NCBI GenBank assembly: GCA_010645155.1
Contig: CM021318.1
Span: forward strand, 9,580,889 to 9,644,888
From: Tigriopus japonicus
Lineage: Eukaryota > Arthropoda > Copepoda > Harpacticoida > Harpacticidae
Reading direction: 5' to 3'
DNA: 64,000 bases
Part shown: piece by piece, positions 45,785 through 58,112 of the stretch
How the letters are laid out: each line of letters starts with the position of its first letter
Numbering within the stretch: position 1 is the stretch's first letter
Notes under the pieces: generated by a model
What the model was told of the DNA's origin: nothing
What the model saw: the letters and a program-made list of their open reading frames with translations, nothing else
The model's database searches: none
Program-made: the position numbers and the translations under genes

Positions 45785-48076
45785 CTACTGAACGCTGCAT
45801 TTATTTTTCGAGGACTTGGACAAGGCTGAAGTCTCGGTTTGAGTGGATTTGTCTTCGGCATTGGCCATCAGATCCGCCGGAGTGCCTCTGGCGTCCAAGT
45901 CATCTGATGGCAAAGTGGAGGGATTATCGGCCTCCTCGATTAGTTGACCTTGGCTGAGAGAGTTTTCTCGGGGTCGCTCTTCAAACCGCGGAAAGAATTC
46001 CACGCCTGAGTTGCGGTTGCCCGAGGTCTGCGAGGACACACTAGCACCGACTTTGGTGGGTTGATTAGGAGTTTTGTGATTATTGTTGTTGTTCCCATAG
46101 TTGAATACAGAATTCTGGCCCATTGTCCCATTAGTCGAGGACCCTGTGGTGTGAGTTGTGGCGGAAGTTCCAACAGATGCTTTGGGTGCATCGGTGGCAG
46201 ACGTGGAAGTGCCAACTGCTGCTGTTGTGCCTGGCCTTGTAGTCGACGTGGTGGTGGAACTGCCACCATTGGAGGTGGCTAATGATCCTGGGCTCGGGGA
46301 TTGTAATGAACTGCTTGCTGATGAGGTGGGATGGGGAGAAGCAGAAGAGGGAGGCGCTGAGATTTTCCTCACAATTGGGGTAATGCTTCCCGGTCGAGTG
46401 GGCCCGAGGTCGCGTCGAGGATTGTATTGTGAGGACGTTTTGTAAGTCATGTAAGAGCTACTGGCCAATGGACTGGACATGGCCGAACTTGGTCGCCACG
46501 GTGTTGGCGAACCCGTAGTCCCATTTTGATTTGTGCCCATGCTCAATGGAGCAGTATTGGTGGCAGTACTGACTATTGAAGTAGTGGCAGGCACAATGGA
46601 GTCCATGTAGGGAGAAGTGGGCCTTGAAGCTGGTGCTGATGCTGGGGATGCAACAACAGAGGCTGTTGGTGTGGTGTAAGTTCTAATTTTAACTGGGGTG
46701 GGCGTGACTGGGGCCGTCTGCCCTCGCCTTATGGGACTACCATTTCTTAAACCGCTTGTGTAAGGGCTTCTTGAAGGCAAGGAGCCTCCCACCACGGGTG
46801 GTTTTCCATTTAAACTGGGAGCGGGTGGAAATGTTTCCAACTCCTGAAGCTCTTTCCAAATCTTATTGATATCACAATCAATTTCATGTAACGTTTTTTC
46901 GGTTGCACTGCCACCACTACGGTGTCTGGTTCGCTCTGAACTTGTTCCATTTGGAGGCAAATGGTTTCGATATTTACTGTCTAAGGACGAGCTTCGGGTT
47001 GTCTTGGCAATACCTGAACCTGGTGGCAGTACGTCCTCATAAGGATCGTCATCAACATTGAACCTCACTGTGTGATGGACCTTTTTCTCGGTCGACCTCT
47101 TTCCTCCACGATCCTTACTTCGGTCTAATGCCGAGCGACGTGGTGAATCTAAAACGGATGTGGGACTAGATCTTGGCTTGGGAATGGGTTCAACGCCCTC
47201 CACTCGAATGGGCACAATCTTTTCTTTGAAAGGATTTGGATCTTGTTTCAAGGCTGATTTCACAGGAGACTGACCAGGTTTGGGTGAGGGTACTGTTTGG
47301 TTGTGGGACTTATACTTTGGACTGAAAGCGGACCACTCGGGTGGCTCCAGGTCATCTAACTTTGTAAACCTAGGCATGAATTTTTCCCCGGTTTCCAATT
47401 GAATTGGTACAATGCGTTCTTTGGTTGGAGTATTACTTTCCGAGGATGAGGGGGACATTCCAGATTTTCGTCGACTCCGGCCTTTGCGCGTCTCAAAGGA
47501 ATCGGGACTTTTATCTGGAAACTCTTGATGACAGTAGTTTGTGAATTCTGTTTTGATTTCCATCGTCTCATCAGGATCACGTGACACAATCCGACCATCC
47601 GGCATCTTGATAGGCACCAATCGCACACTACTATTGCTTGAAATTATCGGTTGGAACCCATTACGAGGGTCATCTTCTTTGGACCTGGATCCTGATCGTG
47701 ACCTCCGGATTTCTCTCCGCAAGGTATCCGCACCGATCTCTTGAATATTCACTCCACTAGCAGATTTGCCATGAATGTCATCACTTGAACTGGATAATTT
47801 GGTTACCAAGCCATGGATCTCATCTCGACTCCCGTCCTCATGAGTCACAATCAAACTGCGTCTCTTGGACGTATTGCGTCCCTCATTGGGAAGATGAAAA
47901 GGCGCCTTCGAAGCTTGAGATGAAGAGGCGCCTCCCGATGGATTGCCAACGGCGGCGCCCTCCAATTGGATGGGGACCACGCGCTCCGTGACCGTAGCCA
48001 TTTGATCTTGAACCGTCTTCAGATAGGGTCGGCCGTTGCTCTTGGACACCAGGCTCAACAGCAATCGAGATCCCAT
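45785..48076 (-). CDS. 763-aa intrinsically disordered protein with four VPI motifs and C-terminal CaaX box
   Basis: Single open frame from an ATG at 48076 (MGSRLLLSLVSKSNGRPYLK). A short linear motif of form (I/V/L)VPI(Q/K/R) occurs four times: ERVVPIQLEG (about 31-40), RLVPIKMPDG (152-161), ERIVPIQLETG (220-230) and EKIVPIRVEG (285-294). Between them are basic Ser-rich stretches (RRSRSGSRSK, RKGRSRRKS), then a conserved-looking VHHTVRFNVDDDPYEDVL and a short helix candidate DINKIWKELQELE. The last 300 residues are Ser/Thr/Pro-rich with an Asn run (NYGNNNNNH). The protein ends KSSKNKCSVQ, a CaaX-type prenylation signal after a lysine-containing stretch, which suggests membrane attachment. 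No enzymatic domain is visible. I do not recognise the orthologue; a cytoskeletal or adaptor role is a guess. The start could be extended by upstream exons. Confidence 0.8.
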   Translation of the reverse strand: MGSRLLLSLVSKSNGRPYLKTVQDQMATVTERVVPIQLEGAAVGNPSGGASSSQASKAPFHLPNEGRNTSKRRSLIVTHEDGSRDEIHGLVTKLSSSSDDIHGKSASGVNIQEIGADTLRREIRRSRSGSRSKEDDPRNGFQPIISSNSSVRLVPIKMPDGRIVSRDPDETMEIKTEFTNYCHQEFPDKSPDSFETRKGRSRRKSGMSPSSSESNTPTKERIVPIQLETGEKFMPRFTKLDDLEPPEWSAFSPKYKSHNQTVPSPKPGQSPVKSALKQDPNPFKEKIVPIRVEGVEPIPKPRSSPTSVLDSPRRSALDRSKDRGGKRSTEKKVHHTVRFNVDDDPYEDVLPPGSGIAKTTRSSSLDSKYRNHLPPNGTSSERTRHRSGGSATEKTLHEIDCDINKIWKELQELETFPPAPSLNGKPPVVGGSLPSRSPYTSGLRNGSPIRRGQTAPVTPTPVKIRTYTTPTASVVASPASAPASRPTSPYMDSIVPATTSIVSTATNTAPLSMGTNQNGTTGSPTPWRPSSAMSSPLASSSYMTYKTSSQYNPRRDLGPTRPGSITPIVRKISAPPSSASPHPTSSASSSLQSPSPGSLATSNGGSSTTTSTTRPGTTAAVGTSTSATDAPKASVGTSATTHTTGSSTNGTMGQNSVFNYGNNNNNHKTPNQPTKVGASVSSQTSGNRNSGVEFFPRFEERPRENSLSQGQLIEEADNPSTLPSDDLDARGTPADLMANAEDKSTQTETSALSKSSKNKCSVQ

Positions 48077-50100
48077 ACTGTGGTTGCCATGTTTGAGATG
48101 ATCTTACTTTGGCGAAGATGGAGACCTTGGCTAATGAAGTCCTTTGACTAGTGACAGGCCATTGTCATTAGGGCTCTCAGTAACACAACATGTCTTTGGT
48201 GTCATTAATTCACCGGAGGATTATCTCTCTCTCTTCTTTTTTTTCTCCCAACGAAATCTCGGTGTATGCAAATCCTCTCCTCGCCTTCATGCAAACAGGA
48301 TTGAGTGAAAAATGACTCGGTGCCCGTAAAGAATCACGAAAAAAATCGTACTCCCTAATTCACCGGAGCACCGTGTACAAATGTATCTAAATAGAGGTGA
48401 GGCACACGGTGCTGATCGAAGTTATGCGTCTGGAGGAATCTTCACTGAATGGCGTGGCGGAATGCCAATGGATTGAGTTGGATGAGAGACAGCGAGATGT
48501 TAGTGTTGCACTTGTCATTGACGCTCAAGAAGTGATGAAGTAGCACTTTTGAAGCGTGTTGGAGACCCGTGATGTTCACTGATTTGACATCTCGTGTGTA
48601 CATTTCTCGTTTTCAGACTGCAAAACTTCCTAACCTGGCTCTGAAATTGTTTCCCTTTCAAAGCTACGTGATAGTTTTTGAAGAACTAACCCAAGTTATC
48701 ATCTGGCTCTCAAAACAAAGCGTCCCCGCCCAAACTGCAGGAACCAGTTGCACTTTCCAAGGATGGGCAGGTTCAATTCTCAGCAAATTTTGAGGAATCC
48801 AAATCGTGTTTTCGTCGTCTCACTTCTTATTGTGGTTCGAATACAATGACAAGTCTTGAAGTGCCTCTTCTTGTTTATTGAAGATGGGTCTATTTGACTC
48901 GCTCGTTTTGAGTCCGTTCAATTTAGCTCCCTTCTCCTCCGCTTGAATTCTCGCCCTTCACTGACAGAAGTATGACAGAAAACACTGGATCTCTTTGAAC
49001 ATGAGTGATGTAATCGTCTAATTTGGCACAAAATGGGGAAAAATGGAAACGACTCAATTGATTCGTTTTCTTCCACCACTCCCTGAATTCTCTGAATTTG
49101 CCGGAATTCCACCCAAGTCTGCCTCAACTATGTTAATGGAGACCTTAAACTTATGACCTCGCGTCCTCAGAATTTACAATTGACTCGCTGGAGAAATTTT
49201 CACCGTCTCCTCGGAAATCTGATCCCGTATCTGCTTATTTTTTCCCCCACGTTCCATGTGATAGAGAGGGTCACATTTGGGCGAGGTCCGGGCCCAGACT
49301 GAACCGACTCGATTGTACGAGGGAAAGGAATCACGTTAGTTCAGAGCAGATAGATTTTGTTACACCAGCGTTTCGAGGTCGATTATTCGGCAGACGCCCG
49401 GCGAGGTTCCTCTAACAAGTTGCCACTGTACACAAATCTCCCCAGCCTCCTCTCGTTCTCACCCTGCCTCGATCGCTCTCTGGCAATGGCTTGAGTTTTT
49501 CGAGGCCACAGCCTCCACTCAAGATGGGCCTATTTCTAGTGCAGTGTAGAGCCATTTGGTTAAAGAGTATGTGCAACGCATAGGATTGACTAGTTCTATT
49601 TGGAACCAAGAATATCTACACAGTTGAAGGACAAAATACCAAAAGGTTTCAAATTCTATTAACAATGTTTTTTCAATGGCATCATAACCTTTCTGCAAGT
49701 GTTTTCTGAAGTCTTGAACTTGCCTCACATTTTTATTAGAGATAGTTTTTACTTACCCTAGACACTTCCTTGCATATGCCAAGTTATAAGACTGGGACCC
49801 CTGGGAATAGAGATTATTGATTATTTGTCAATAATCAAGGCTTGGTTTTCATCAGTAGGGAGCGTATTTTTAGTCTATGAAAACGACAAAACAGTTAACT
49901 GCTTTGTTAGCTTTTTTGACAAAACAGTTGGTGAAATGGTTGAAAAATTCCTGAATAGTCGAGGAAAATTTTAAATAAATAGTTGGATACATAGGTGAAA
50001 ATTCATGATTTTACGGTGCATTTTCAGCATCTCTGAGCCCATTTAAAAAATTTTTTGTGAAGGGACAAATGGGTTATTTTTTACAGGGTCTTCCCAATTT
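48077..50100. other. 5' flank of the CaaX-protein gene; no further gene seen
   Basis: Moderately CG-containing sequence upstream of 48076 probably includes the promoter and leader. Frames such as 48569-48793 (+) and 49412-49609 (-) lack any domain. Confidence 0.35.
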
Positions 50101-50335
50101 TGATCTGATAAAGGCTGTCCACTACAAAGGACTTTTGCCGCTCCAATAACAAGCATTAATTTTTTCCTCACCCTCAGGAATGACCCGACATTTGTCCATT
50201 TAAGCTGCCAAAAGCTGTGACTACAGTATGTTATTTGATACCACAGGCGACTGGAACTCAGCAAGCCTGGGATTCGAACCATGGATGATACAGGTACTGG
50301 CAAATGCTTAACCCCTACACTACAATTGCTTGCAT
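50101..50335 (-). mobile_element. tRNA-derived SINE, copy 2
   Basis: Same family as 2338-2560. The minus strand reads box A TAGTGTAGGGGTTAAGC and box B GGTTCGAATCCC, then a body ending in gtggacagcctttatcagatc. Copy 2 keeps the better promoter boxes. Confidence 0.8.
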
Positions 50336-51134
50336 TGGGAAAGAAAAAAATGGTTTTAAACAAATTCTCTTCTCACAGGCAATTGCATTTCATAAAAAGA
50401 TAGAAAACAGCATGAATCTAATTACAAATTCAGTAACTAAGACTCAAGAAATTCTCTTGCGCGTACTCTACTACTATAGTGGCTCCAGTGCAGCGAACAC
50501 ACTCTCCCCTTCAGACTATATACGTACTGTACGTCGTGAAGGAGAGTGGTATATGGACGTATTACGTCATTTGAAGTGAAGGAAGGCCTGAAATCAGCCC
50601 TAGAGGATCGGGAACAGATTAAGGTGCACAGAGAGAGAAAGAAAAAGAGCTAGCGAGACGAAACGTGGCTTTTCGAGCTCGAATTTGTTGGTATTCTAGA
50701 CAAGGATTTGTACACTTGCAAATGCAGTCCAGAATTTGGGACAATGAAACGACCTCATTGTCGAGTAAAGGTCGAAGAGGATGGTGGATCGTTAATTTGA
50801 AGGTCATAAAGAAAATTGGGATGACGTCGTTCTTTTACGTGGAAAATAACTTTTGTGTAACCAAGACGAGCGTGGAATCTGTTTTTGAAATTTGACCGTC
50901 TTTGCGTTTGAAAACCCTGAAACTGCTTTTTCCAGCGTTGAGGTTGCTACTTGCTCGAAATCTAATCCAACGATCAATCTCTAATTCAATTCAAACTCAT
51001 TTCAAGAAAAAGTATTCACAAAATTGTCTGAAACTTTTCTCGGTTTTAACTTTCCCATTCTCAAGGACTTCAAAGAAGCTTAGATATTATTTATTGAAAC
51101 AAGAGTGAGCCTGAGAAATATTGTGGGGACCTAA
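50336..51134. other. Intergenic, no gene seen
   Basis: Frames at 50304-50579, 50665-50895 and 50902-51108 (+) are unsupported. A compact gtacgtactgtacgtcgtg palindrome-like stretch is at about 50522-50540. Confidence 0.3.
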
Positions 51135-51230
51135 GGCTAGTTTTTTAAGACGCAAAGATCGATCTTAAGATCGTACTTTAGTACTGTAAGTTCGATCTTG
51201 AGATCGATCTTTGCGCTTAAAAAACTAGCC
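51135..51230. mobile_element. 96-bp near-perfect hairpin element
   Basis: ggctagttttttaag-cgcaaagatcgatct...agatcg is followed by its reverse complement ending cttaaaaaactagcc. Arms are about 43 bases with only a few mismatches, and the loop is a few bases (ttagtac). This is the shape of a small foldback MITE; no coding potential. Confidence 0.8.
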
Positions 51231-54212
51231 TCTAGTGTTTATGGTTCGTTAAAGCGTCTCGAAATAGAAGGGCCAATAAAACGTGTTATGATCATCAATT
51301 CCAAGGCCTTTTCTCTCATAACTGCCATTGTAACCTAACTTTCATTTGCCAAGTTTTGTCCAAAAATCTATGAGCTATAAAGTGTTAAACGTTGGTTGTT
51401 AAATAACGTTAAAAAGATCATAAACATGGAGTGCAATTCGAGTTTTGGTCCTTCCAATCGCAACCTTAAATCATCTTTAACAGCTAGAGAATGTTTTTAG
51501 GGCTTGTTTCTAGAACTTGTCTGCATGTTTTTGCAATTTTAAAAATTCTAAAAAATCAACTTTTTAACCTAGGATTAGTTTTGTAGCACACACTAATAAT
51601 CCTTTCTTTTGTTAGATAAAAATTTGCTTTGTTTCTTGCTGGATAAATCGACATTTTCTTTATCAAAAATTGACTCCTTAACAGAGGAATAGGCTTTCGG
51701 GAAGATTACCCTGATTTTCTCTAAACATGCTTCTCTTAAAATTACCTCTAAAATAAAAGAAAGGAAAAAACGACTGCACTCCACTTTTCATTCTATTTTA
51801 TCGATGAAACTCTTCATCCTTTATCCAACCAGTTCCACAGGAATCGAATGAATGGTCTTCAAAGCCAAGTGGGCAAAAAAATTGGAAGTTTTTTCGAACA
51901 AACTCAGACGGTAGAGCACGTTTTTTAAATGTTCCATCATAACCGAAAGCTCTGCCTTCTCATTGTCAACTGAAGCATTATGATTCAGCCATGTGGAAGT
52001 GGATCGAGTTTTCCCGGGTAACGACAAAAACAAAAGACAACCTTCCCTACTTCTTTTCAACTCAAATTCACTAACAAGGGTCTTAAATTCGATTCAACAC
52101 ATCTTAAATTAACCCTTAAAGATCTGATTTGTCTCCGCTTCTAATTCCATAGATTTTGTCTTCGTGATCCAAAGCTAATCAAGGTCCAAAAAGCGTATTT
52201 GATTCATATGAGCGAGTGAGTGTGCCAAAAAGTGCCTTGAATAATAACTTTCCTGTACCATGATAGAGGAAGAAATGTTCCAAACAGGGATATTTCCCAG
52301 GCTTTTCAAAGACGAGCGAGTGCCAAAAGTGGGAATTGAACCAGCCTTTACTCTATATTTTTCCTCCTTACTTGAACAAACACAAGAGAAAGACGGGGAA
52401 AAACTGATTGGTGAGAACAATTTTCTGCCCTTGAAGGGGAACGTTGAGTCATCTTCATCTTTCTTTCCGATTCTTATCCTTGAAGCAAAACAATTCATGG
52501 ACAGTAAAAGGCTGGAGTGCTCAAGAAATTTGCAATAATGTTCCCTAGAAATCCATCAAAAATTGCACAAAAACTAGCCGTCCACGAATGCATATTGCAC
52601 GTTGAAGGTCGAGATAAGGCTCAAAGGTGACAAGTTGAGCACTGTCTTGCCTTTAGAGATCGATGTTCATTTGTGAAAGTAGAGGAACAGAGTTTGGACA
52701 CCATCTTTGCTCGATCAGGGCAGCAAAATCGGTTCTCAACAGTGTTGCTAAACGATTTTGTTAAAAGTTTTTGAGATTTTCGAAAAAACGATGTAGGAGG
52801 GTTAAAGAATGTTTATCGAAAAATGTGGCGTATCCAGGCTAAATAGAGTATAATTGAACGACCCGAAAGTTTGAATACACATATCAGATATTTTCCCTAA
52901 AAAAGATATGTTGGGTTTGAACTTACAAAACCAAATACGAGGTTAAAAATCGCTTACAATAATAGAATTTGTTGCATCATATTATTTCAAAGTTATTTGT
53001 TGGCTTTTATGGCTTTGGGGATGCAGCTATCGGCACTAACATTTTCCTTTAAATTATGTATATTCCTCCGTGTCAAAAAAATAAGAACTTCCCTCGCGAA
53101 TCCCTTCATTCGATTTCTCATTAATAAATGTTGTCATCAAAAATATTACTTCTTCTTTTGTGCAAAAAGTCTTTACCAACTCGCAAACGGTTCATAAAAG
53201 TACATCAGATTTGTAGCATTTATGTGCATTTACCTTCCCATGTCATCTTTTACCCCTTTATGCTCGTCACCCAAACATAATTCAAATGGATTATTAAAGC
53301 TTCAAATAATCATCAACAGTTTTCTGCCAAAGTTTGAATGGCTCTGGTGAATTTCTATGGGCTCTGTTGTGTCCAAGACCATGAATAATGGTTGCCTATG
53401 ATGGATGCAAGTTGATGGGCTCGTACTCGGCCCCTTTTCTTGAGAAGTGTTAATCTACTGAAGCTAAATAATCGCCAATGCCATTATGACCATCCTCGTC
53501 GTCGTCATCTTGCTCGTTTTCATCATCACAGCATCAAATTTACATACTCTTGAGTTTTAAACAGAGCCCCTCCCGATTGGAGACAAGAGGGGAAAGAATA
53601 CAAGTGGACTATGTAAAAGCACCACACCCTTTAAGGGCCTTAAAGTAACTTGTTCTATTTGTTTCACTCAGGTTTTGGCTAATCCATCTTCTTCACACTC
53701 GTTCGGTTTTTCTATCTAGATCTCTAGATTTAAAATTAGTTGTTTGGTGATGAGACGTAGTGGGTCTCGTATCTCGAGTCAAAATATCTGGAACGACTTT
53801 GTTTAGATGGTTGTAGGCAGGGTTTTCAACCCACGTGCGTGTTCAACCAAATGAATAGGAGGTTTATTGTTTGCGCAGCTTGTCACATTTTGCCTAAATT
53901 TGCTGATTAAAAATACCTCAAAATGATTTAGTACTTTGAAAAATTAAAAAAATACTCCACCAGAATTTTTAAATGAGCAAAATAAGCCAGCAAACCCATC
54001 GAAGAAAATAGGTAGACAAAAAGTTCAAAAAATAAGACTTCTCACTTCAGGGTGACCAGACCTGTGTCAATTACTTTTGAAATGTAATTAATTACAATTA
54101 CTTTGGTCTAAGAAGTAATTAAATATTTTTTAAACTAATAAATGTTCGAGTTCTTAACTGATACAGGGAATGAAATTCCCTGTAAGTCATTTTTGGTCAT
54201 CATGATAAAATA
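51231..54212. other. Intergenic, no gene seen
   Basis: AT-rich, with scattered short frames (52175-52498 -, 52260-52538 +, 52997-53197 +) that overlap on opposite strands and have no recognisable domain. Confidence 0.35.
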
Positions 54213-55114
54213 CAGGGCTGCTACTTCTAATTGTCGCCGTATCATCAACATCACAAAAACTAGGATATCTCAGCCCTAAAACACTAAATTTTTAAAATTG
54301 AAAAAAACTGACATATAAGGTTTATGGTTTAGAATAGAATTCATTCGATCTCATTGCACTCAGCACGGCCTTCACGCGGACATTAGACCACGTAGTCGGA
54401 GCTTTTACCCTTGCCTCGTCTATCTTGTTGCCCTTCTCGTTGATGGCACTGATTTGGGAGGTCTTCATGTTGTCAGCTCTTATGTTGGTCCTTTCTTTCA
54501 ACACGCCCAAGGAAGACTAATCCATTGGACTTCAATCTGGAGAGCTAGATGGCCATGTATCCTTGGAGGTGAAGTCGTAGCTGTTCTCCTTGAGCCACAG
54601 GAGAGACTTTTGGAGACATGACAGTGTGCATCGTCTTTTTGCCATACCCAGGGGGCGGTTACCAGTTGTGTCGTTGGTAATGGGTATAACTACATCTTTA
54701 AATAAAATGCCTGTGTTGACCCTGAGCCGTGTTTCGGCGATGTGTGGAGGCATGGTCTTCACTCAAGATCACTCCACATACTGTCTTTGAACCAGGGTGC
54801 TTCTTTTTCTCCTCTAACCTCTTCCTGGTTCTTTGAATGAATCAGATGTACAATCCAAGCGTGTTGGCAATTTCTCTGTTGGATATTTTGGCCTTTGAAT
54901 TCACAAGGGCCATCACAACGGCGCAACGTCGTTGCTCCTCATTGAATTCAACCACATTTAATTGGTGGTATGAGGAATTCATCGTGATTTTGCGACTAAT
55001 GTATGTTTAATAATTGTTTTAAGACTCAGTCAAGATCAAGCATGAATTGAAAACTAATTTCATCATGGTTGTTTTCACGATTCTGTGCAGCGACAATCAG
55101 AAGTAGCAGCCCTG
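54213..55114 (-). mobile_element. Internally deleted mariner-type DNA transposon
   Basis: Terminal inverted repeats CAGGGCTGCTACTTCTAATTGTCGC (left) and GCGACAATCAGAAGTAGCAGCCCTG (right) are almost exact. The left flank is TA; the right flank is TT, so the target duplication has decayed or the edge is off by a base. The minus strand holds a broken transposase. At about 902 bp it is shorter than a typical 1.3-kb mariner. Confidence 0.85.
54322..54981 (-). pseudogene. Broken mariner-family transposase
   Basis: The minus strand starts at 54981 with an N-terminal helix-turn-helix-like part (EEQRRCAVVMALVNSK, ISNREIANTLGL), then a stop and a frame change. The central catalytic segment is missing. 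Sequence resumes with the second half of the DDE domain (MPPHIAETRLRVNTGI, VWQKDDAHCHVSKS with the second Asp, WLKEN, SKDTWPSSSPDL, GVLKERTNIRA). At least three frame breaks separate the pieces. It cannot encode an active enzyme. Confidence 0.85.
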
Positions 55115-58112
55115 TTTTTGGTCCGGCAACTTATTTGAATTTGCCGCTCTAGAACAACCTTGAACGTAAGGTTGGTCAGGAAAAGTTCTCAAAAAATGAT
55201 CTAAATCTCGTTTACAACAATTACAATTACTTTCAAGAAGTAATTGAATTACATTGAATTACATTTTTTCAAATCCAAATGAAATTCAACCTTTGACAAG
55301 GTAAATCAAATCCTTCTTTGAAGCAATTTTCTGAGATGAATATTTATTCTTTGAAAAAAACATCGGAGAATGAAATGACAAAAATTCTTTTCATTTAACA
55401 AAGTTATGTTTGCATTCTGTACACCCTGTAAATCTAAGTACGTCCATTTTAATGGATGTTAGTTTGATTACAAAACTCAAAGTAATCAAATCTATGTTAT
55501 AAACCTTTGAGCAACCAAGATGCTCTTTAAAAAGTCAAATCAAGAACAGTGATCTTTTATTCTCGAGGACCTCGCCCATTTCTTTGGGTCAACGGGTCAT
55601 CCGAGATCTGGATGAGTGGATTCATTGTTATAATGGCTAACTAGATGGCCTCCATTCCGGGCTTCCCTTTGTAATGTCAGGTCATAAATCTGTTCCGTTG
55701 GGGGAACTCGCCCCATTGTGTGACTAGTAGTAGTACATACATTCCAGAGAGGCTTTGCTTGACTCTCCACATTACATTTTCTAGGGTGTTGGATGTCAGC
55801 TTCCTTTTTCCCCGTAATTTGTCACACTTCCAGGGTCTCTATCGAAGAGTTATATGTACCGTTTATTCAGTGAGCCAAAGTGCTATGATATCTTTATTTT
55901 AGAATCCAGTCCCAAGAGAGGGTGAGCTTTGGCTTTTGGACCATTTTTTGTCCAGTTCTCCCCAATTGAAAAATGGGATGTTATGGCTTTGGCCGGGATT
56001 AGCTCCCATTTATTACTTGAAGCAAGATTTGTTCGGCCTTTCTTCAAGTCAGACATTTAACAACAAATGACTTCATCCTTCATCACTCATTGAGACTGCT
56101 GTAAAAATGAAAGTGAAGGAAGCACAAAACATTAATATTTATTGACAAGACTTCAGGCATATTTTTGCAGCTTCCGTGAAGTGCACCACGAAAAATTGTC
56201 CAGTTTTAGATTTGGAGGCTAAACAAGTTCCTTGATGAACGCCTTGGTTGCGCAAAAATCTCGTTTTGCTCTGACTCAGATTACATTTCACGGCAAACAT
56301 CTATCGTGCTTTAAAACCAAATCCTTGAAACTTTTCGTTTGGGAGCCTAGAAATGAATGAAAAAGTTTTTTCGTCGAGCCAAAGAATCTATCGATAAAGT
56401 TGGGCAAGTGTAAAATGTAGGAAACGACCGATTGATTGGGCCACCACCATACATATTCAAGCCTTGAGAATCTTTTTGTTTCTCCTAAAATCTCAAATAC
56501 GCCGAGATAACGAGCTGATGATGAATGGCCAACTCAATGGCAATTATCATTGATCATTCTAGACTGACTGGATTGGGAATCTATGCAAAAATATGCGAAT
56601 CGGAGTGGATCTTTTGCCCATTCTCTACTTGAGTTTTCTGAAAATGGGCAATTATCTGGGCATCTCTTTTAGGGCTGATGAACGACAAAATAGGTAGAAT
56701 GTATGTAGGTCTTTTTTAGCATGGAAAGGTATTTGGTTAACTAGGTTTACCTTGGGAAAAGTGAAAATGAATGGAGAGGTTTCTTTCTAGCATGTTGACG
56801 CTCATCATTGTAGATGAGTTCCATTGACGGGGATAAAATGAACATGAGTAGTAAAGTGTGGAAGCGATTGGATTGGGAAAAGACATTCGACACCAAACGA
56901 GAATGGTTTGGAACTGGTTTAGTTGAATGGGAATTGGCTCCCTTGGAAATATTTTGGGCTTGAAAATACATCACAAATAAATTCGCGTGTATTTGTTGTG
57001 TTTTTTGATTAGTTTGCCATTCAAATTTTGCAATATGAAAAATGAACAGCCCTCGTGGAAAAGAAGCCTTCTCATGCACGTCACTAATTGTTTATGAAAA
57101 TCAGATACAGATGAGCTGAAAATGCCTATTTGCGTGGATGATGTTGACGCACGTCTGCCGTCTATTTATTTTTATTGGCAGAATGCATGTTTGGATCTGA
57201 TTCATCATTCCTCCTTGGCTTCACTCAAAAAGCGATCTAGTATAGTCTGTGTATGTACTGGCACAAAAGTATGTAGTAGTATGTTGGAGTAGTTTTATTT
57301 TAGAGCTTCCTCCATGTGTATAGATGGCTCAATCATCCCCTCCCCTTCAAGAAAAGCGAGTGAGGTTCCTCAATGGATTTCTTTTTGTGTCAATCTCAGT
57401 GCAAAGAAGAAAAGGACCCCGACAAAATGCTCGGGAAGATTTCTCCCTGACCTCATTTCGAAGTATAGTGCTCTAAGCAAATAGTATTTGACTTTCCGTT
57501 GATCTTGTTTCAAGTCCAAAAGTTGGGATGAGTCTTGGGACGCTTTTGAGAGGGATAAAAGTAAGAGGAGTGGCCTTTGACCTTGTATCCTCGAAACGAC
57601 AAAAAACAACAACGCGCTGAAATGTGTTGGGGGATTTAGATGCCATCCTTTGCCGAGTTCTACATTTCCTTGGAACATAAATCATGATTAATTGTCTATC
57701 ATTGACAATCGACCATGTGTCTCGGTCATTAGGAGCAGTGTGAGTGTGCTTGCCATCACATGAAAATGAGCCCATATCAAGCGATGGATGAATCTATTTT
57801 CTCAGGGGCCTGACAAAGGTGATAGCGAGTGAGTGTTCAAAAGAAGAACCCTTTTAGGCACCATAGAATGAATGCAAGGACCGTGGAAAGATGTCAGGAA
57901 TTGTTGTTCTATTGCCATGAGTCGAGAGAAAATGTGGTAATCCAAACAACTCAACTTAGAAATGGTTCATTTTCTTATTTTAATATCAACCATTCTCAGG
58001 TCTTCATATTTCTTATTACATCGCCTTTCGCGCTCGCAAAGCAATACTTCATCTTTTTAAAACTATTTCAAGTTCAAAATATCATAATAGCATGTTGATA
58101 CAACCAATAGCA
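55115..58112. other. Intergenic, no gene seen
   Basis: AT-rich; overlapping frames at 56747-57079 (-), 57370-57775 (-) and 57829-58098 (+) are unsupported. Confidence 0.35.

Noticed and set aside
45940..46445. Alternative frames inside the CaaX-protein gene (109, 73 and 95 aa)
   Set aside because: Low-complexity shadows of the 763-aa frame.
52997..53197. Signal-peptide-like hydrophobic ORF (MLAFMALGMQLSALTFS...)
   Set aside because: AT-rich, followed by another hydrophobic stretch and no protein-like mature part; judged chance.
54590..54790. Plus-strand ORF of 66 aa
   Set aside because: Antisense to the mariner transposase remnant.
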